Shown one piece after another: positions 24,878 through 35,011 of a DNA stretch of 64,000 nucleotides. The DNA is taken from positions 186,001 to 250,000 of the forward strand of contig CP064987.1 in assembly GCA_016699835.1 (NCBI GenBank). Direction: 5' to 3'. The stretch comes from Phycisphaerales bacterium. Lineage in GTDB: Bacteria > Planctomycetota > Phycisphaerae > Phycisphaerales > UBA1924. Below the pieces are notes generated by a model. It was not told the origin of the DNA, searched no databases, and worked only from the letters and a program-made list of their open reading frames with translations. Position 1 is the stretch's first letter, and every line of letters begins with the position of its first letter. Position numbers and translations under genes: made by a program.

Positions 24878-26062
24878 ATGGGACGGATCCCAGTGGAATC
24901 ATGCGACGCGCGACACGTGCGCCTGGATGGGCGCGACGTGCTCGCCTTCGCCGGGTGCAACTACCTCGGCCTCTCCTTCCACCCAGACGTGCAGCGCGCC
25001 GTGCGCGACGGACTGACGCGCTTTGGCCTCAGCACCACTGCCTCACGAGAGACCACCGGCAACACCCTGACCCACGAGGCCCTCGAAACCGAACTCGCCG
25101 CCTTCGTCGGGCAGGAGGCCGCCATCCTCACCGCCGAGGGATACACCGCCAACTTCGCCGCCTGCCAGGCGCTCGCACGAACCTGCGGCGTGGCGCTCCT
25201 CGACTCCAAGTCCCACCGCAGCCTCCGCAACGCCGCCACCGCCGCGGGGATGCAGGTCTTCGAATACGAGCACCTCGACGCGACGAGCGCGGCGTGGGTC
25301 ATCGAGAAGTACGCCGATGCGGGCGTCGCGATCCTCACCGACTCGGTCTTCGCCGCCGATGGGGCCGTCGCCCCGCTGCGTGATCTTCTCGCCGCCCTCC
25401 CGCGCGACCGCGCGGCCTTGCTCGTCGACGATTGTCATGGCTTCTGCGTGCTCGGCCGCGCCGGCCGCGGGGCCGTCGATCACTTCGACCTGAACGACCC
25501 GCGCATCGTCATCACGACCACGCTCGCCAAAGGCCTCGGCTGCTACGGCGGCGCGGTCATGGGACGATCCACATTCATCCGCACCGTCCGCGAGCACGCG
25601 GGCGTCTATCGCGGCTCCACGCCCGTCCCCCCCGCCATTGCCGAAGGCTGTCGCGCCGCGGTGCGCGTCTTGACAACTGAGCCGTGGCGTGTGGACAGAC
25701 TCCGCGAGAACGTCGCGAGAATCCGCCGCGGGCTTCTCGAACTTGGCCTTCGTGTCCCCGACGCCGCCGCCGGAGAGGGCGCGGGCGCCCACGTCCCCAT
25801 CTTCACCTTCGTCATGGAGCCCCGCGCGAAGATGGACCGCATCAGCGACTCGATGCGCGAGCGCGGCGTCCTCGCCCCCGTCATCGACTACCCCGGCGGC
25901 CCCGCCCCCCGCTACTTCCGCGTCGTCGTCAACGCCATGCACGAGCCCGCCGACATCGAACGACTCCTCGCCGAACTCAGGCGGGCGTTGGACTCGTCTT
26001 CTCCGGCTCCGGCAAACGCGGCTCCAGCAGCAGGCGTGACCGCGTTGGCCCGAGGCTCCTGA
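24878..26062 (+). CDS. AONS-family PLP-dependent acyltransferase (BioF/KBL-like)
   Basis: 394 residues of fold type I. The PLP lysine is Lys218 in TTTLAKGLG, the cofactor aspartate and histidine are in LVDDCHGF (184-190), and the N-terminal GCNYLGL block is typical of 8-amino-7-oxononanoate synthase, glycine C-acetyltransferase and serine palmitoyltransferase. These enzymes condense an amino acid with an acyl-CoA. No bioA, bioD or bioB gene is nearby, so biotin synthesis is not implied. Its last 86 nt overlap the opposite-strand LOG gene; the overlapping tail is Ala/Pro rich. Confidence 0.87.
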   Translation: MGRIPVESCDARHVRLDGRDVLAFAGCNYLGLSFHPDVQRAVRDGLTRFGLSTTASRETTGNTLTHEALETELAAFVGQEAAILTAEGYTANFAACQALARTCGVALLDSKSHRSLRNAATAAGMQVFEYEHLDATSAAWVIEKYADAGVAILTDSVFAADGAVAPLRDLLAALPRDRAALLVDDCHGFCVLGRAGRGAVDHFDLNDPRIVITTTLAKGLGCYGGAVMGRSTFIRTVREHAGVYRGSTPVPPAIAEGCRAAVRVLTTEPWRVDRLRENVARIRRGLLELGLRVPDAAAGEGAGAHVPIFTFVMEPRAKMDRISDSMRERGVLAPVIDYPGGPAPRYFRVVVNAMHEPADIERLLAELRRALDSSSPAPANAAPAAGVTALARGS

Positions 26063-26840
26063 GCAGTTCCGCGTTGTCACCCGCCGCCTTGCGAATGACG
26101 TCAACCGCCTCCTCCGGCGAGTCCGTGAACGTGAACAGATCCAGATCCGACGGACTGATCGCGCCGCGCTCGACCAGCCGCTCCGTCATGAACTCCCGCA
26201 GAGGCTTCCAATACTCCTGACCCATCATCACGATCGGGAAGTTCGAGATCTTCCCCGTCTGGATCAGCGTGATGCACTCGAAGACCTCGTCCATCGTCCC
26301 GAAGCCGCCGGGCATCACCACGAACGCGTACGAGTACTTCACGAGCATGACTTTCCGCACGAAGAAGTAGCGGAACTCCACGAACCGATCGAGATACGGA
26401 TTCGGGTGCTGCTCGTGCGGGAGTTGGATGTTGCACCCCACGCTCCGCCCCTTCGCGTCGCGTGCCCCGCGGTTGGCGGCCTCCATGATCCCAGGGCCCC
26501 CTCCCGTCATGATCGTGAACCCGACGTCCGCGAGTTGCCGGCTCACCTCGCGCGCCGTCGCATACGCCCACGTCGATTCGTCAAACCGAGCCGAGCCGAA
26601 AACCGTCACGCAAGGCCCCACAAAGTGCAACTTCCGGAAGCCTCGGATGAACTCCGCGAAGATCCGGCACGCGCGAAGAAACTCATCCGTCCTCGTGCGC
26701 GGGCCTTCCAGGAACCGCCGATCTTCCAGCGTTCGAGTCGCCTTCCCCCACACCTCGCCAAGCGTGTGGTCGAGCAAGTGCTTCGACGCGCCCGGGTCAG
26801 GGTGCGTCGGATCAAACGGCTTCTGATTGTGATTGCTCAT
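25977..26840 (-). CDS. LOG-family (lysine decarboxylase-like) nucleotide phosphoribohydrolase
   Basis: 287 residues. The family motif PGGFGTMDE is at 177-185, and GGGPGIMEAANRGA near 113-126 binds the nucleotide. The family, first misnamed lysine decarboxylase, cleaves the N-glycosidic bond of nucleoside 5'-monophosphates, with cytokinin nucleotides as the known plant substrate. It is longer than the short LOG type, with about 70 extra N-terminal residues. Its final 86 nt are antisense to the end of the AONS-like gene. The M60-like gene ends 14 nt upstream of its start and runs the same way. Confidence 0.9.
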   Translation of the reverse strand: MSNHNQKPFDPTHPDPGASKHLLDHTLGEVWGKATRTLEDRRFLEGPRTRTDEFLRACRIFAEFIRGFRKLHFVGPCVTVFGSARFDESTWAYATAREVSRQLADVGFTIMTGGGPGIMEAANRGARDAKGRSVGCNIQLPHEQHPNPYLDRFVEFRYFFVRKVMLVKYSYAFVVMPGGFGTMDEVFECITLIQTGKISNFPIVMMGQEYWKPLREFMTERLVERGAISPSDLDLFTFTDSPEEAVDVIRKAAGDNAELLRSLGPTRSRLLLEPRLPEPEKTSPTPA

Positions 26841-26853
26841 GATGTCCGCATTC

Positions 26854-29067
26854 TCACTTCGAGGTCTCGCTCACGTCCGGCCAGTCCGCAGGCATCCACT
26901 CCGGAAGTGACGCCACAGACGCCACGGCCTCGTCGCTCACAGGCACGCCCCAAGCACTGAAGAACGGCCCGAGATTCCGCCCCACCTTCCGAGAGAACCG
27001 CACCATCCATTGGTCACGCTTCTCCTGCTCCGTCGTCGGGCGTTCACCCTTGGGGAGATCACGATACTCCGCGAATACTGCCTTGTACGCCTCCCACCCG
27101 AACGCCTCGCGCAACTCGATATACATCGTGAGCGCGAGGAACGGATCCGAGCACCACTTCTCGAACGAGGCTCCCTCCGCCAGATACCGTGCGCGCCGCG
27201 CCAGGCGCTTCGCAAGGGCCTCGTGCCCCGTGCCCTCGTTCTTGCCGCACACCGTCTCCATGATGTACAGCGAGAAGAGATTGCACGTCACCTCGCCCGT
27301 TCCATGAAACGTCCACGTCCCCTGCTGATGGTTGTGCCCCAGTTCGTGGAAAAGCCCCCACGACCCCGCACGAAGTTTCGCCTCCTCCACCATCTCGTCG
27401 GCCGCATCCAGATGCGTCATGATCGGATACCCCGAGTGCATGTACCCGGCGCTGATCTGCACATCGGCGACATACCGCTGAGGGCGGTCTCGCTCCCGTG
27501 GAATCGTCGCCAGATCCGCCGCGGCATCGAGCACCTTGTTCCACACCTCCAGCACGCCTCGCGGATCCTCGAGATCCCGAATGTGCGACGAGGGCACGCT
27601 CACGATCACCGTGCCCGTCTCCAACTCCGCCCAAGGCCCCGGCGCCTTTCGTATCGTCGATCGCCACGCGTCGACGTCGGTCTCCCCAAGCACAAACCGC
27701 GGCGCCTCGACCGCGCCCGACACCGACACGCGTACATGCTCCGCCGCAGAATCGGCCCCACGCGAATCTCGATTCGGGATCAGGTACACCAACCCCCCGA
27801 ACGCGCTCGCCACACGATTCTCGCCAGGCAACAACTTCATTCTCGTCGTGATCCTCGGCACGCGGTCCCAGCGGTCCTTCTTCGCGATCGAATCGGTGTG
27901 GCAACCAATCTGCACGCTCATCGCCGGGGCATCCTGAGGAACCCCTATCCGAATCACCTCGCCCGCTGGGGCATACAAACCCGTCGAGTGCCACCCCGGC
28001 ACGCGTGCATCAATCTCCACCTCGCGCGTCACCCGCTCCGCCTCGACCGCCACCGCGCCGGGGAACTCTCCCGCCGACGGATCGGCCTTGATCTCCTCCG
28101 ACGCCACACCAATGCGCATCGCTTCGTCCACCACGAGCGCCACCCGCTGGAGCACGTCACTCTCGCGCACGGGCGTTTTCTTGGAGACCATCACGCCCCC
28201 AGCCCGCTCCCGCAGCGCCCTGAGGCGTGGCATCACCAGCGTGTCTTCCCGAGGGATCGATCGTGCCGCGAGCGTCAGCGTCGCCTGGATCTGCCTCGAG
28301 TCGTCCTTCGAGAACGCCGACTTTGGCTCGGCTCCTTCCAACGCACGCAAGGCCTCCTCGACATCGATCAGACGCAACGTCTCCGCCCGATCGAGCCGCT
28401 TCGACTTCGGCACGTCGATGGTCTCCGTCGTGAACGAGATCCCATGACCGCTCGTGAATCGATGCAGCGCGTTGTCGCCCAGTTCCTTGCCCGAGTGGAT
28501 CTGCAACCATCCCCACGCCGTCTGCCCCGCCAGCAACGTGCCGCCCTCGTTCAGAAACCGCTCCATCGCGGCGCACTCTGCTCCGCTCGGGTTCGCCTCA
28601 CGCAGGACCAGCACGTCGACATTCGTCAATGCGGCGACGAATTCACCTTTCGGCGAAACCGTCCCCTCACAACCCTTCGCACCCACGGCCTCACGCATCC
28701 GCCCATCGGGAACGAGCACCCGCACCGCGCCCTCACCCCCGTCACGTCGATGCCGCGGCAGCACCGACTCGATCAACGCCCACGTCCCGGCGTCATTCCA
28801 CGACTCCGCTGACAGATACCCGCCGTGGGAAAAGACCACGAGCGACCCCATACCCACGCTCGACTTCGCCGCAACCGCGACAAGCGCACTCCCGTCCCGG
28901 GCCGCCCAAATTACTTCCCCGGGCCCGAACACCACCAGCGAGCCGGGCACCCCCGGCGACACGATCGACTTTGCCTCGGGATTCCCCTCCGGATCCAACC
29001 CCGCGATCGCGCCTCGCCCACTGAACACACACGCCACCGCAAGAACAAACAGGATCGCACGCTTCAT
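26854..29067 (-). CDS. Large secreted M60-like (enhancin-type) metallopeptidase
   Basis: 737 residues with a signal peptide (MKRAILFVLAVACVFSG). Zinc motif HELGH is at 574-578 and the third ligand is probably Glu592 in GTGEVT, which fits the M60 pattern HExxH-(8-28)-E. A region with DVLVLREA and FLNEGGTLL resembles the small GATase-like module that often precedes M60 domains. M60 members act on mucin-type glycoproteins, but the substrate here is unknown. GGAGG lies just before the ATG at 29067; the alternative at 29079 is a TTG using that same SD. It ends 14 nt before the LOG gene start. Confidence 0.82.
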   Translation of the reverse strand: MKRAILFVLAVACVFSGRGAIAGLDPEGNPEAKSIVSPGVPGSLVVFGPGEVIWAARDGSALVAVAAKSSVGMGSLVVFSHGGYLSAESWNDAGTWALIESVLPRHRRDGGEGAVRVLVPDGRMREAVGAKGCEGTVSPKGEFVAALTNVDVLVLREANPSGAECAAMERFLNEGGTLLAGQTAWGWLQIHSGKELGDNALHRFTSGHGISFTTETIDVPKSKRLDRAETLRLIDVEEALRALEGAEPKSAFSKDDSRQIQATLTLAARSIPREDTLVMPRLRALRERAGGVMVSKKTPVRESDVLQRVALVVDEAMRIGVASEEIKADPSAGEFPGAVAVEAERVTREVEIDARVPGWHSTGLYAPAGEVIRIGVPQDAPAMSVQIGCHTDSIAKKDRWDRVPRITTRMKLLPGENRVASAFGGLVYLIPNRDSRGADSAAEHVRVSVSGAVEAPRFVLGETDVDAWRSTIRKAPGPWAELETGTVIVSVPSSHIRDLEDPRGVLEVWNKVLDAAADLATIPRERDRPQRYVADVQISAGYMHSGYPIMTHLDAADEMVEEAKLRAGSWGLFHELGHNHQQGTWTFHGTGEVTCNLFSLYIMETVCGKNEGTGHEALAKRLARRARYLAEGASFEKWCSDPFLALTMYIELREAFGWEAYKAVFAEYRDLPKGERPTTEQEKRDQWMVRFSRKVGRNLGPFFSAWGVPVSDEAVASVASLPEWMPADWPDVSETSK

Positions 29068-29189
29068 GCCGACCTCCAACAGGTGAAGCAGGATTCTAGT
29101 GGGGGCATACTCCCATTGAACCCCTCGCTACGCGCCGACCGATCTAACCCATCGAGTTCCACGCACACTTGCACAACGCACCACAAGCC

Positions 29190-30482
29190 ATGCCCCCACA
29201 GACCACCAACGAAACCTCGAACAACGCCCCGACGTGCTCCACGAGAGCCGCAACCGCGCTCACCCTCGTCGCCGCGTTTCTCTCCGCCGCCCTCGGCATG
29301 TGGCTCCACCACATCGCCCTCTACCTCACGAGCGACCCGCTCATCGGTGGCCTCGGCATCCCGCCCACTCACGCCGCATGGACCACCGGCCTCGGCGCCT
29401 TCATCGGCGTCGCCGCCGCGCCCCTCCTCGCGGGCCAACTCCCCGACCGACTCCTCAAACCCGGCATCGTGCTGGGCGTCGTGCTCCTGATCGCCGGCGT
29501 CCTCCGCGTCGCCACGGCCCACGCCCCCACGCACGAAACGATCCTCGTTCTCACCATCCTCTCCTCCATCTTCCTCATGTCGGGCGCCTCGCTCCTGTTC
29601 TCTATCACGCTCGACATGCTCTCGCCCAAATCCTTCAGCATCATCCTCGCCGTGTGCTGCGCCTCATGGTGGCTCGGCGTCTGGGCGTTCGATGTCATCC
29701 ATCTACGCACACCCGGAGGCTGGCACGCGGCCTTCCCCTTCTACGCAGGCGACCGAATCCCCACCGCCCCCGCACTCTGTCACGAAGTCTCAACCGTCTC
29801 CGGCATCCTCGCGCTCATCGCAGGCGTCCTCACGCTCGCCCTCGTGAGAACGCCACGTCCGAAGCGTGACTTCGACCACCCGCTCTCCTTCATCGTCGCC
29901 ATCGGCGCGCTCCTTCGACCCAGCGTCGTTCGCACGCTCTTCTCCAGCACCATCACCCTCGCCGCGGCATGGGCCACATGGATCCACTGGAGCACCGCCA
30001 GCGCCGCCGCAGGACTCTCCGCGGATCGCGTCGGCCTGCTCACCCTGATCGCCACCCTCGCCGCGTGCGTCGCACTCATCGCCACGCGAACGCTCCGCCA
30101 CACCACCCTCATCGCGGCCGGCTTGCTCACCCTCGGCTTCGTCCTCCTCTGGTGGTCGATCGGCACCGCCGCCAACTGGGGCGTCCAGGCCGGCGCCCTC
30201 GCTTTGATCACCACCGGCGCCATGTTCGCCCTACGCGCCGCACTCACAACCGTCCACGAGGCCGCCCCCGCCGACGCCGGTCATGCCGCCATCGCCCTCG
30301 CGTGCGTCGCCCTGCTGGGCCTCGCTCCGATCGCCGCGAGCATGGTTTCCGGACGCCTCGTCGCGTGGGCAACGTCACTTTCCATGGGCGTGCACGGCGA
30401 GTGGTTGATCCTCGCCGCGGCCTGTCTCGGCGCAGGTTTCACCGCCCTGCGACCCGATCCACGTCGCAGAACCATGCCGTGA
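29190..30482 (+). CDS. Multi-spanning membrane protein, MFS-like
   Basis: 430 residues with about 12 hydrophobic segments, starting with TALTLVAAFLSAALGMWL and with a middle cytoplasmic-looking loop (TPRPKRDFDHP). The length and the 6+6 layout suggest a major facilitator, but no MFS signature (such as GRxxDRxGRR) is clear. It may be a transporter of unknown substrate. The ATG at 29190 was preferred over an in-frame TTG at 29169. It is flanked by unrelated genes. Confidence 0.6.
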   Translation: MPPQTTNETSNNAPTCSTRAATALTLVAAFLSAALGMWLHHIALYLTSDPLIGGLGIPPTHAAWTTGLGAFIGVAAAPLLAGQLPDRLLKPGIVLGVVLLIAGVLRVATAHAPTHETILVLTILSSIFLMSGASLLFSITLDMLSPKSFSIILAVCCASWWLGVWAFDVIHLRTPGGWHAAFPFYAGDRIPTAPALCHEVSTVSGILALIAGVLTLALVRTPRPKRDFDHPLSFIVAIGALLRPSVVRTLFSSTITLAAAWATWIHWSTASAAAGLSADRVGLLTLIATLAACVALIATRTLRHTTLIAAGLLTLGFVLLWWSIGTAANWGVQAGALALITTGAMFALRAALTTVHEAAPADAGHAAIALACVALLGLAPIAASMVSGRLVAWATSLSMGVHGEWLILAAACLGAGFTALRPDPRRRTMP

Positions 30483-30679
30483 AACGTTTTCCAGTCCGAC
30501 TCCGCCCGCGAAACTCGCCCGAAACACGCAAAACGCCGATCCCGAACACGTCCAACGCCTATCTTGTACAGGTCCATGGCGTCGGTTCGTGAGCGAGCGG
30601 TGCACCAAGACGACATTCATTCCGGGCGATGGATCGCCCACGCCACGCTCTGATCGATCGCCATCACGAGGAGTCTCCC

Positions 30680-32884
<2,205 letters not shown>

Positions 32885-32959
32885 CGTCGCCGGAGCGCGA
32901 AGCGTCGACCTACCCGGGCTATCGTGACCGGCCGGTGATCCCCCAAGGGAACACCGATC

Positions 32960-33032
32960 GGCCCTGTAGCTCAGCGGTTAGAGCAGGCGACTCATAATCG
33001 CTTGGTCCTCGGTTCGAATCCGAGCGGGGCCA
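32960..33032 (+). tRNA. tRNA-Ile (anticodon CAU, lysidine type)
   Basis: 73-nt cloverleaf: 7-bp acceptor stem (GGCCCTG with CGGGGCC), D stem GCTC/GAGC, anticodon stem GGCGA/TCGCT with loop CTCATAA, and T arm with TTCGAAT. The CCA is not encoded. The CAU anticodon could mean Met or Ile2. The anticodon arm and variable region match the E. coli ileX tRNA closely, unlike elongator tRNA-Met, so an Ile2 tRNA that needs TilS-made lysidine to read AUA is the better call. Confidence 0.85.
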
Positions 33033-33051
33033 TTGGGATCAAGACAGAACA

Positions 33052-33223
33052 CAGAGGACGCGGAGGAGGAACAGAGGAAGACAGAGGGAAGGAGTGTGTG
33101 AGATTGCGAGATGGCTCCAGAGTTTGTGGAGATGAACAGCCGCCATCGCCGCAAGTCCTCATTCCACTGCTTTTTTCACACTCTTCCCCTTTGTATTCCT
33201 CTGTTCCTCCTCCACGTCCTCTG
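33052..33223. repeat. Large imperfect inverted repeat downstream of tRNA-Ile
   Basis: Left arm 33052-33101 and right arm 33176-33223 are reverse complements over about 48-50 nt; the outer 28 nt match at 27 positions (outermost core CAGAGGACG, then GGAGGAGGAACAGAGGAA). The spacer is about 74 nt. It fills the gap between the tRNA and the convergent gpx gene. No open frame inside is convincing. It may be a miniature mobile repeat or a terminator-like stem. Confidence 0.75.
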
Positions 33224-33234
33224 CGTTCGCCCTC

Positions 33235-33906
33235 CTACTTCGCCTTCTCGGACAGCAACTCCTCGATCCGCTTCACCAGCGTCGAGTCATCCGGCTTGAT
33301 GCGGCTGTCGAACTTCGCCACCGCGTTCCCGTTCCGATCCACGAGATACTTCGTGAAGTTCCACCCAGGCTCGCCCCCCACCGACGACGGCTGCGACGCC
33401 AGATCCTTGTACAGCGCGTCCGCCTTCTCCCCCTTCACGACGATCTTCGAGAACATCGGGAATGTCACGCCATAGTTCTCTGTGCAGAACTTCTTGATGT
33501 CCGCCTCGCTCCCAGGCTCCTGCTGCTTGAAGTCGTTGCTCGGAAAACCCAGGATCACCAATCCCGCATCCTTCTTCGACTCGTACAACGCCTCGAGCCC
33601 CTTGTACTGCGGCGTGAACCCGCACTTGCTCGCCACGTTCACGATCAGGACCACCTTCCCTTTATACGTCTCGAGATCGACCTCCTTGCCATCGATCGAC
33701 TTCGCCTTGTGATCCAGCACGTACGGGCTGACCGGTTTCTCATCGGGCTTCACATCAGGCCTCGTCTCCGGAGTCGCCGGGGGTGTCGCCGGCGCCTTCT
33801 CCCCCGCAGGCTTCGCGCCATCGTCCATACGCGACGCAATCGCCCCCGTGCCGAGCACCGCACCCGCCATAGCACACACCGCCAGCACCGTCTTTGTCGT
33901 GTTCAT
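33235..33906 (-). CDS. Secreted or membrane-anchored glutathione peroxidase (thiol peroxidase)
   Basis: 223 residues. An N-terminal hydrophobic stretch (about 6-25) plus a Pro/Lys-rich linker to about 60 precedes the GPx domain. The peroxidatic residue is Cys95 in NVASKCGFT, with FPSNDFKQQEPG (Gln at 128-129) and WNFTKYL (Trp182) completing the catalytic tetrad. It is a Cys, not selenocysteine, enzyme and probably uses thioredoxin rather than glutathione. GGGAG lies before the ATG at 33906. It is likely exported, protecting the periplasm. A hairpin repeat sits 57 nt upstream. Confidence 0.9.
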   Translation of the reverse strand: MNTTKTVLAVCAMAGAVLGTGAIASRMDDGAKPAGEKAPATPPATPETRPDVKPDEKPVSPYVLDHKAKSIDGKEVDLETYKGKVVLIVNVASKCGFTPQYKGLEALYESKKDAGLVILGFPSNDFKQQEPGSEADIKKFCTENYGVTFPMFSKIVVKGEKADALYKDLASQPSSVGGEPGWNFTKYLVDRNGNAVAKFDSRIKPDDSTLVKRIEELLSEKAK

Positions 33907-33962
33907 CGTTTGACTCCCAGGCAACAGGATCTCTCGGATCTTCCAGGCCCATTCACCCTCGT

Positions 33963-33985
33963 GGCACAGGCGTCCCGCCAGTGCC
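33963..33985 (-). repeat. Hairpin repeat family A, copy 1 (upstream of gpx)
   Basis: Arms GGCACAGGCG and CGCCAGTGCC around TCC, one mismatch. On the minus strand it reads GGCGGGACGCCTGTGCC followed by ACGAG, matching the copies at 51968 and 60470 in the same orientation relative to the downstream gene. Confidence 0.7.
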
Positions 33986-34094
33986 TCGTTCTTCAACCCA
34001 CCCATCAACAACCAATCTGCCCCTCGACTGCCATCTCAAAAACTCTGATGACGACCTCCCACCGATCGTGTCGCTTGAAATCAACGAACACGCG

Positions 34095-34100
34095 TACCCT
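34095..34100 (+). promoter_or_regulatory. -10-like hexamer before the two-domain PTPS gene
   Basis: TACCCT ends 5 nt before the GTG at 34106; no SD is present. Confidence 0.4.
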
Positions 34101-34105
34101 CCTGT

Positions 34106-34972
34106 GTGGTACGACTCCATCGTATTGTCCGCTTCGGCACCGCATCCTGGGACGGCACAGGCGACCTGCCCCGGGGCAAGAACTCCTTCGCCGCCTCCCC
34201 AATCGCGGATTCGCCCGGCTCCTTCGGCGAGTTCCTCGTCAAGGTCGAGGGCGAGGTCGGTCCGCGCACCAAATACCTCATCGATATCAAGGACATCGAC
34301 CGCGTCGTCCGCGACCTCGCCATCCGTGAGATCGCCAGCCGCCACGCCTCCGGCGACCACGCTATCCAACCCGCCGCGTTGCTCTTCTCCATCATGCCCC
34401 GCATCGCGAGCGCCATCGCCGCTCTCCGCGACGACGCCGGCGCACGCCTCTTCTCCATCGAATGGTTCATCACGCCGTACTATTCCCTCACGATGTCTCC
34501 TTCCACTGACTCAAACACCCCCACACGCGCGGTCATGCGCCAGACCTTCGACTTCGCCGCCTCCCATCGCCTCCACGTTCCTGAACTCAGTGACGACGAG
34601 AACCGCCGACTCTTCGGCAAGTGCAACAACCCGCGCGGGCACGGGCACAACTACCGCCTCCGCCCCAGCGTCGAGGTCTCCGTCCATCGCGATGGCACGC
34701 TCGCCCTCTCCCTCGCCACCCTCGAGCGAATCGTCGATGAGACCATCCTGACCCCCTTCGACCACAAGCACCTCAACGAGGACACCACCGAGTTCAACGC
34801 CCAGAAAGGCGGCGTCGTCCCCTCCGTCGAGAACATCGCCCGCGTCTTCTTCGAGCGCCTCAAACCCGCCATCGAGCGTGCCGCCACCACGACCCCTCAC
34901 AACGCCGCGCCCATCCTCAGATCCGTCGAGGTCTGGGAGACCGACCGCACCAGCGCCGTCTACCCCGCCTGA
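34106..34972 (+). CDS. Tandem 6-pyruvoyl-tetrahydropterin synthase/QueD-like protein
   Basis: 288 residues built from two PTPS-like units. The second (about 145-288) has the zinc site: His154, then CNNPRGHGHNY with His179 and His181, catalytic Cys173, and the pair DHKHLN (219-224). The first (about 1-130) keeps a similar outline (RFGTASWDG, LIDIKDIDRVV) but lacks the histidines, so it is probably inactive or structural. The role is in queuosine or tetrahydropterin synthesis. The GTG start is leaderless-like. A GT9 gene follows after 39 nt. Homologous tandem PTPS proteins occur in planctomycetes as far as I recall. Confidence 0.8.
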   Translation: MVRLHRIVRFGTASWDGTGDLPRGKNSFAASPIADSPGSFGEFLVKVEGEVGPRTKYLIDIKDIDRVVRDLAIREIASRHASGDHAIQPAALLFSIMPRIASAIAALRDDAGARLFSIEWFITPYYSLTMSPSTDSNTPTRAVMRQTFDFAASHRLHVPELSDDENRRLFGKCNNPRGHGHNYRLRPSVEVSVHRDGTLALSLATLERIVDETILTPFDHKHLNEDTTEFNAQKGGVVPSVENIARVFFERLKPAIERAATTTPHNAAPILRSVEVWETDRTSAVYPA

Positions 34973-35011
34973 TCGCTCGCGCCGACGCCTCGTCCGCGAC
35001 TCCACTCCACG

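Noticed and set aside
24878..26062. bioF of a biotin operon
   Set aside because: The family is right but no biotin genes are nearby, and the neighbour is a DapB-like enzyme.
27010..28812. Long plus-strand open frame opposite the M60-like gene
   Set aside because: Arg-rich shadow frame with no conserved pattern.
32960..33032. tRNA-Met
   Set aside because: The anticodon is CAU, but the arms match tRNA-Ile2 more closely than elongator Met; the call was kept as Ile with less than full confidence.
33235..33906. Selenocysteine glutathione peroxidase
   Set aside because: The peroxidatic position is a plain TGC cysteine codon and no UGA/SECIS is present.
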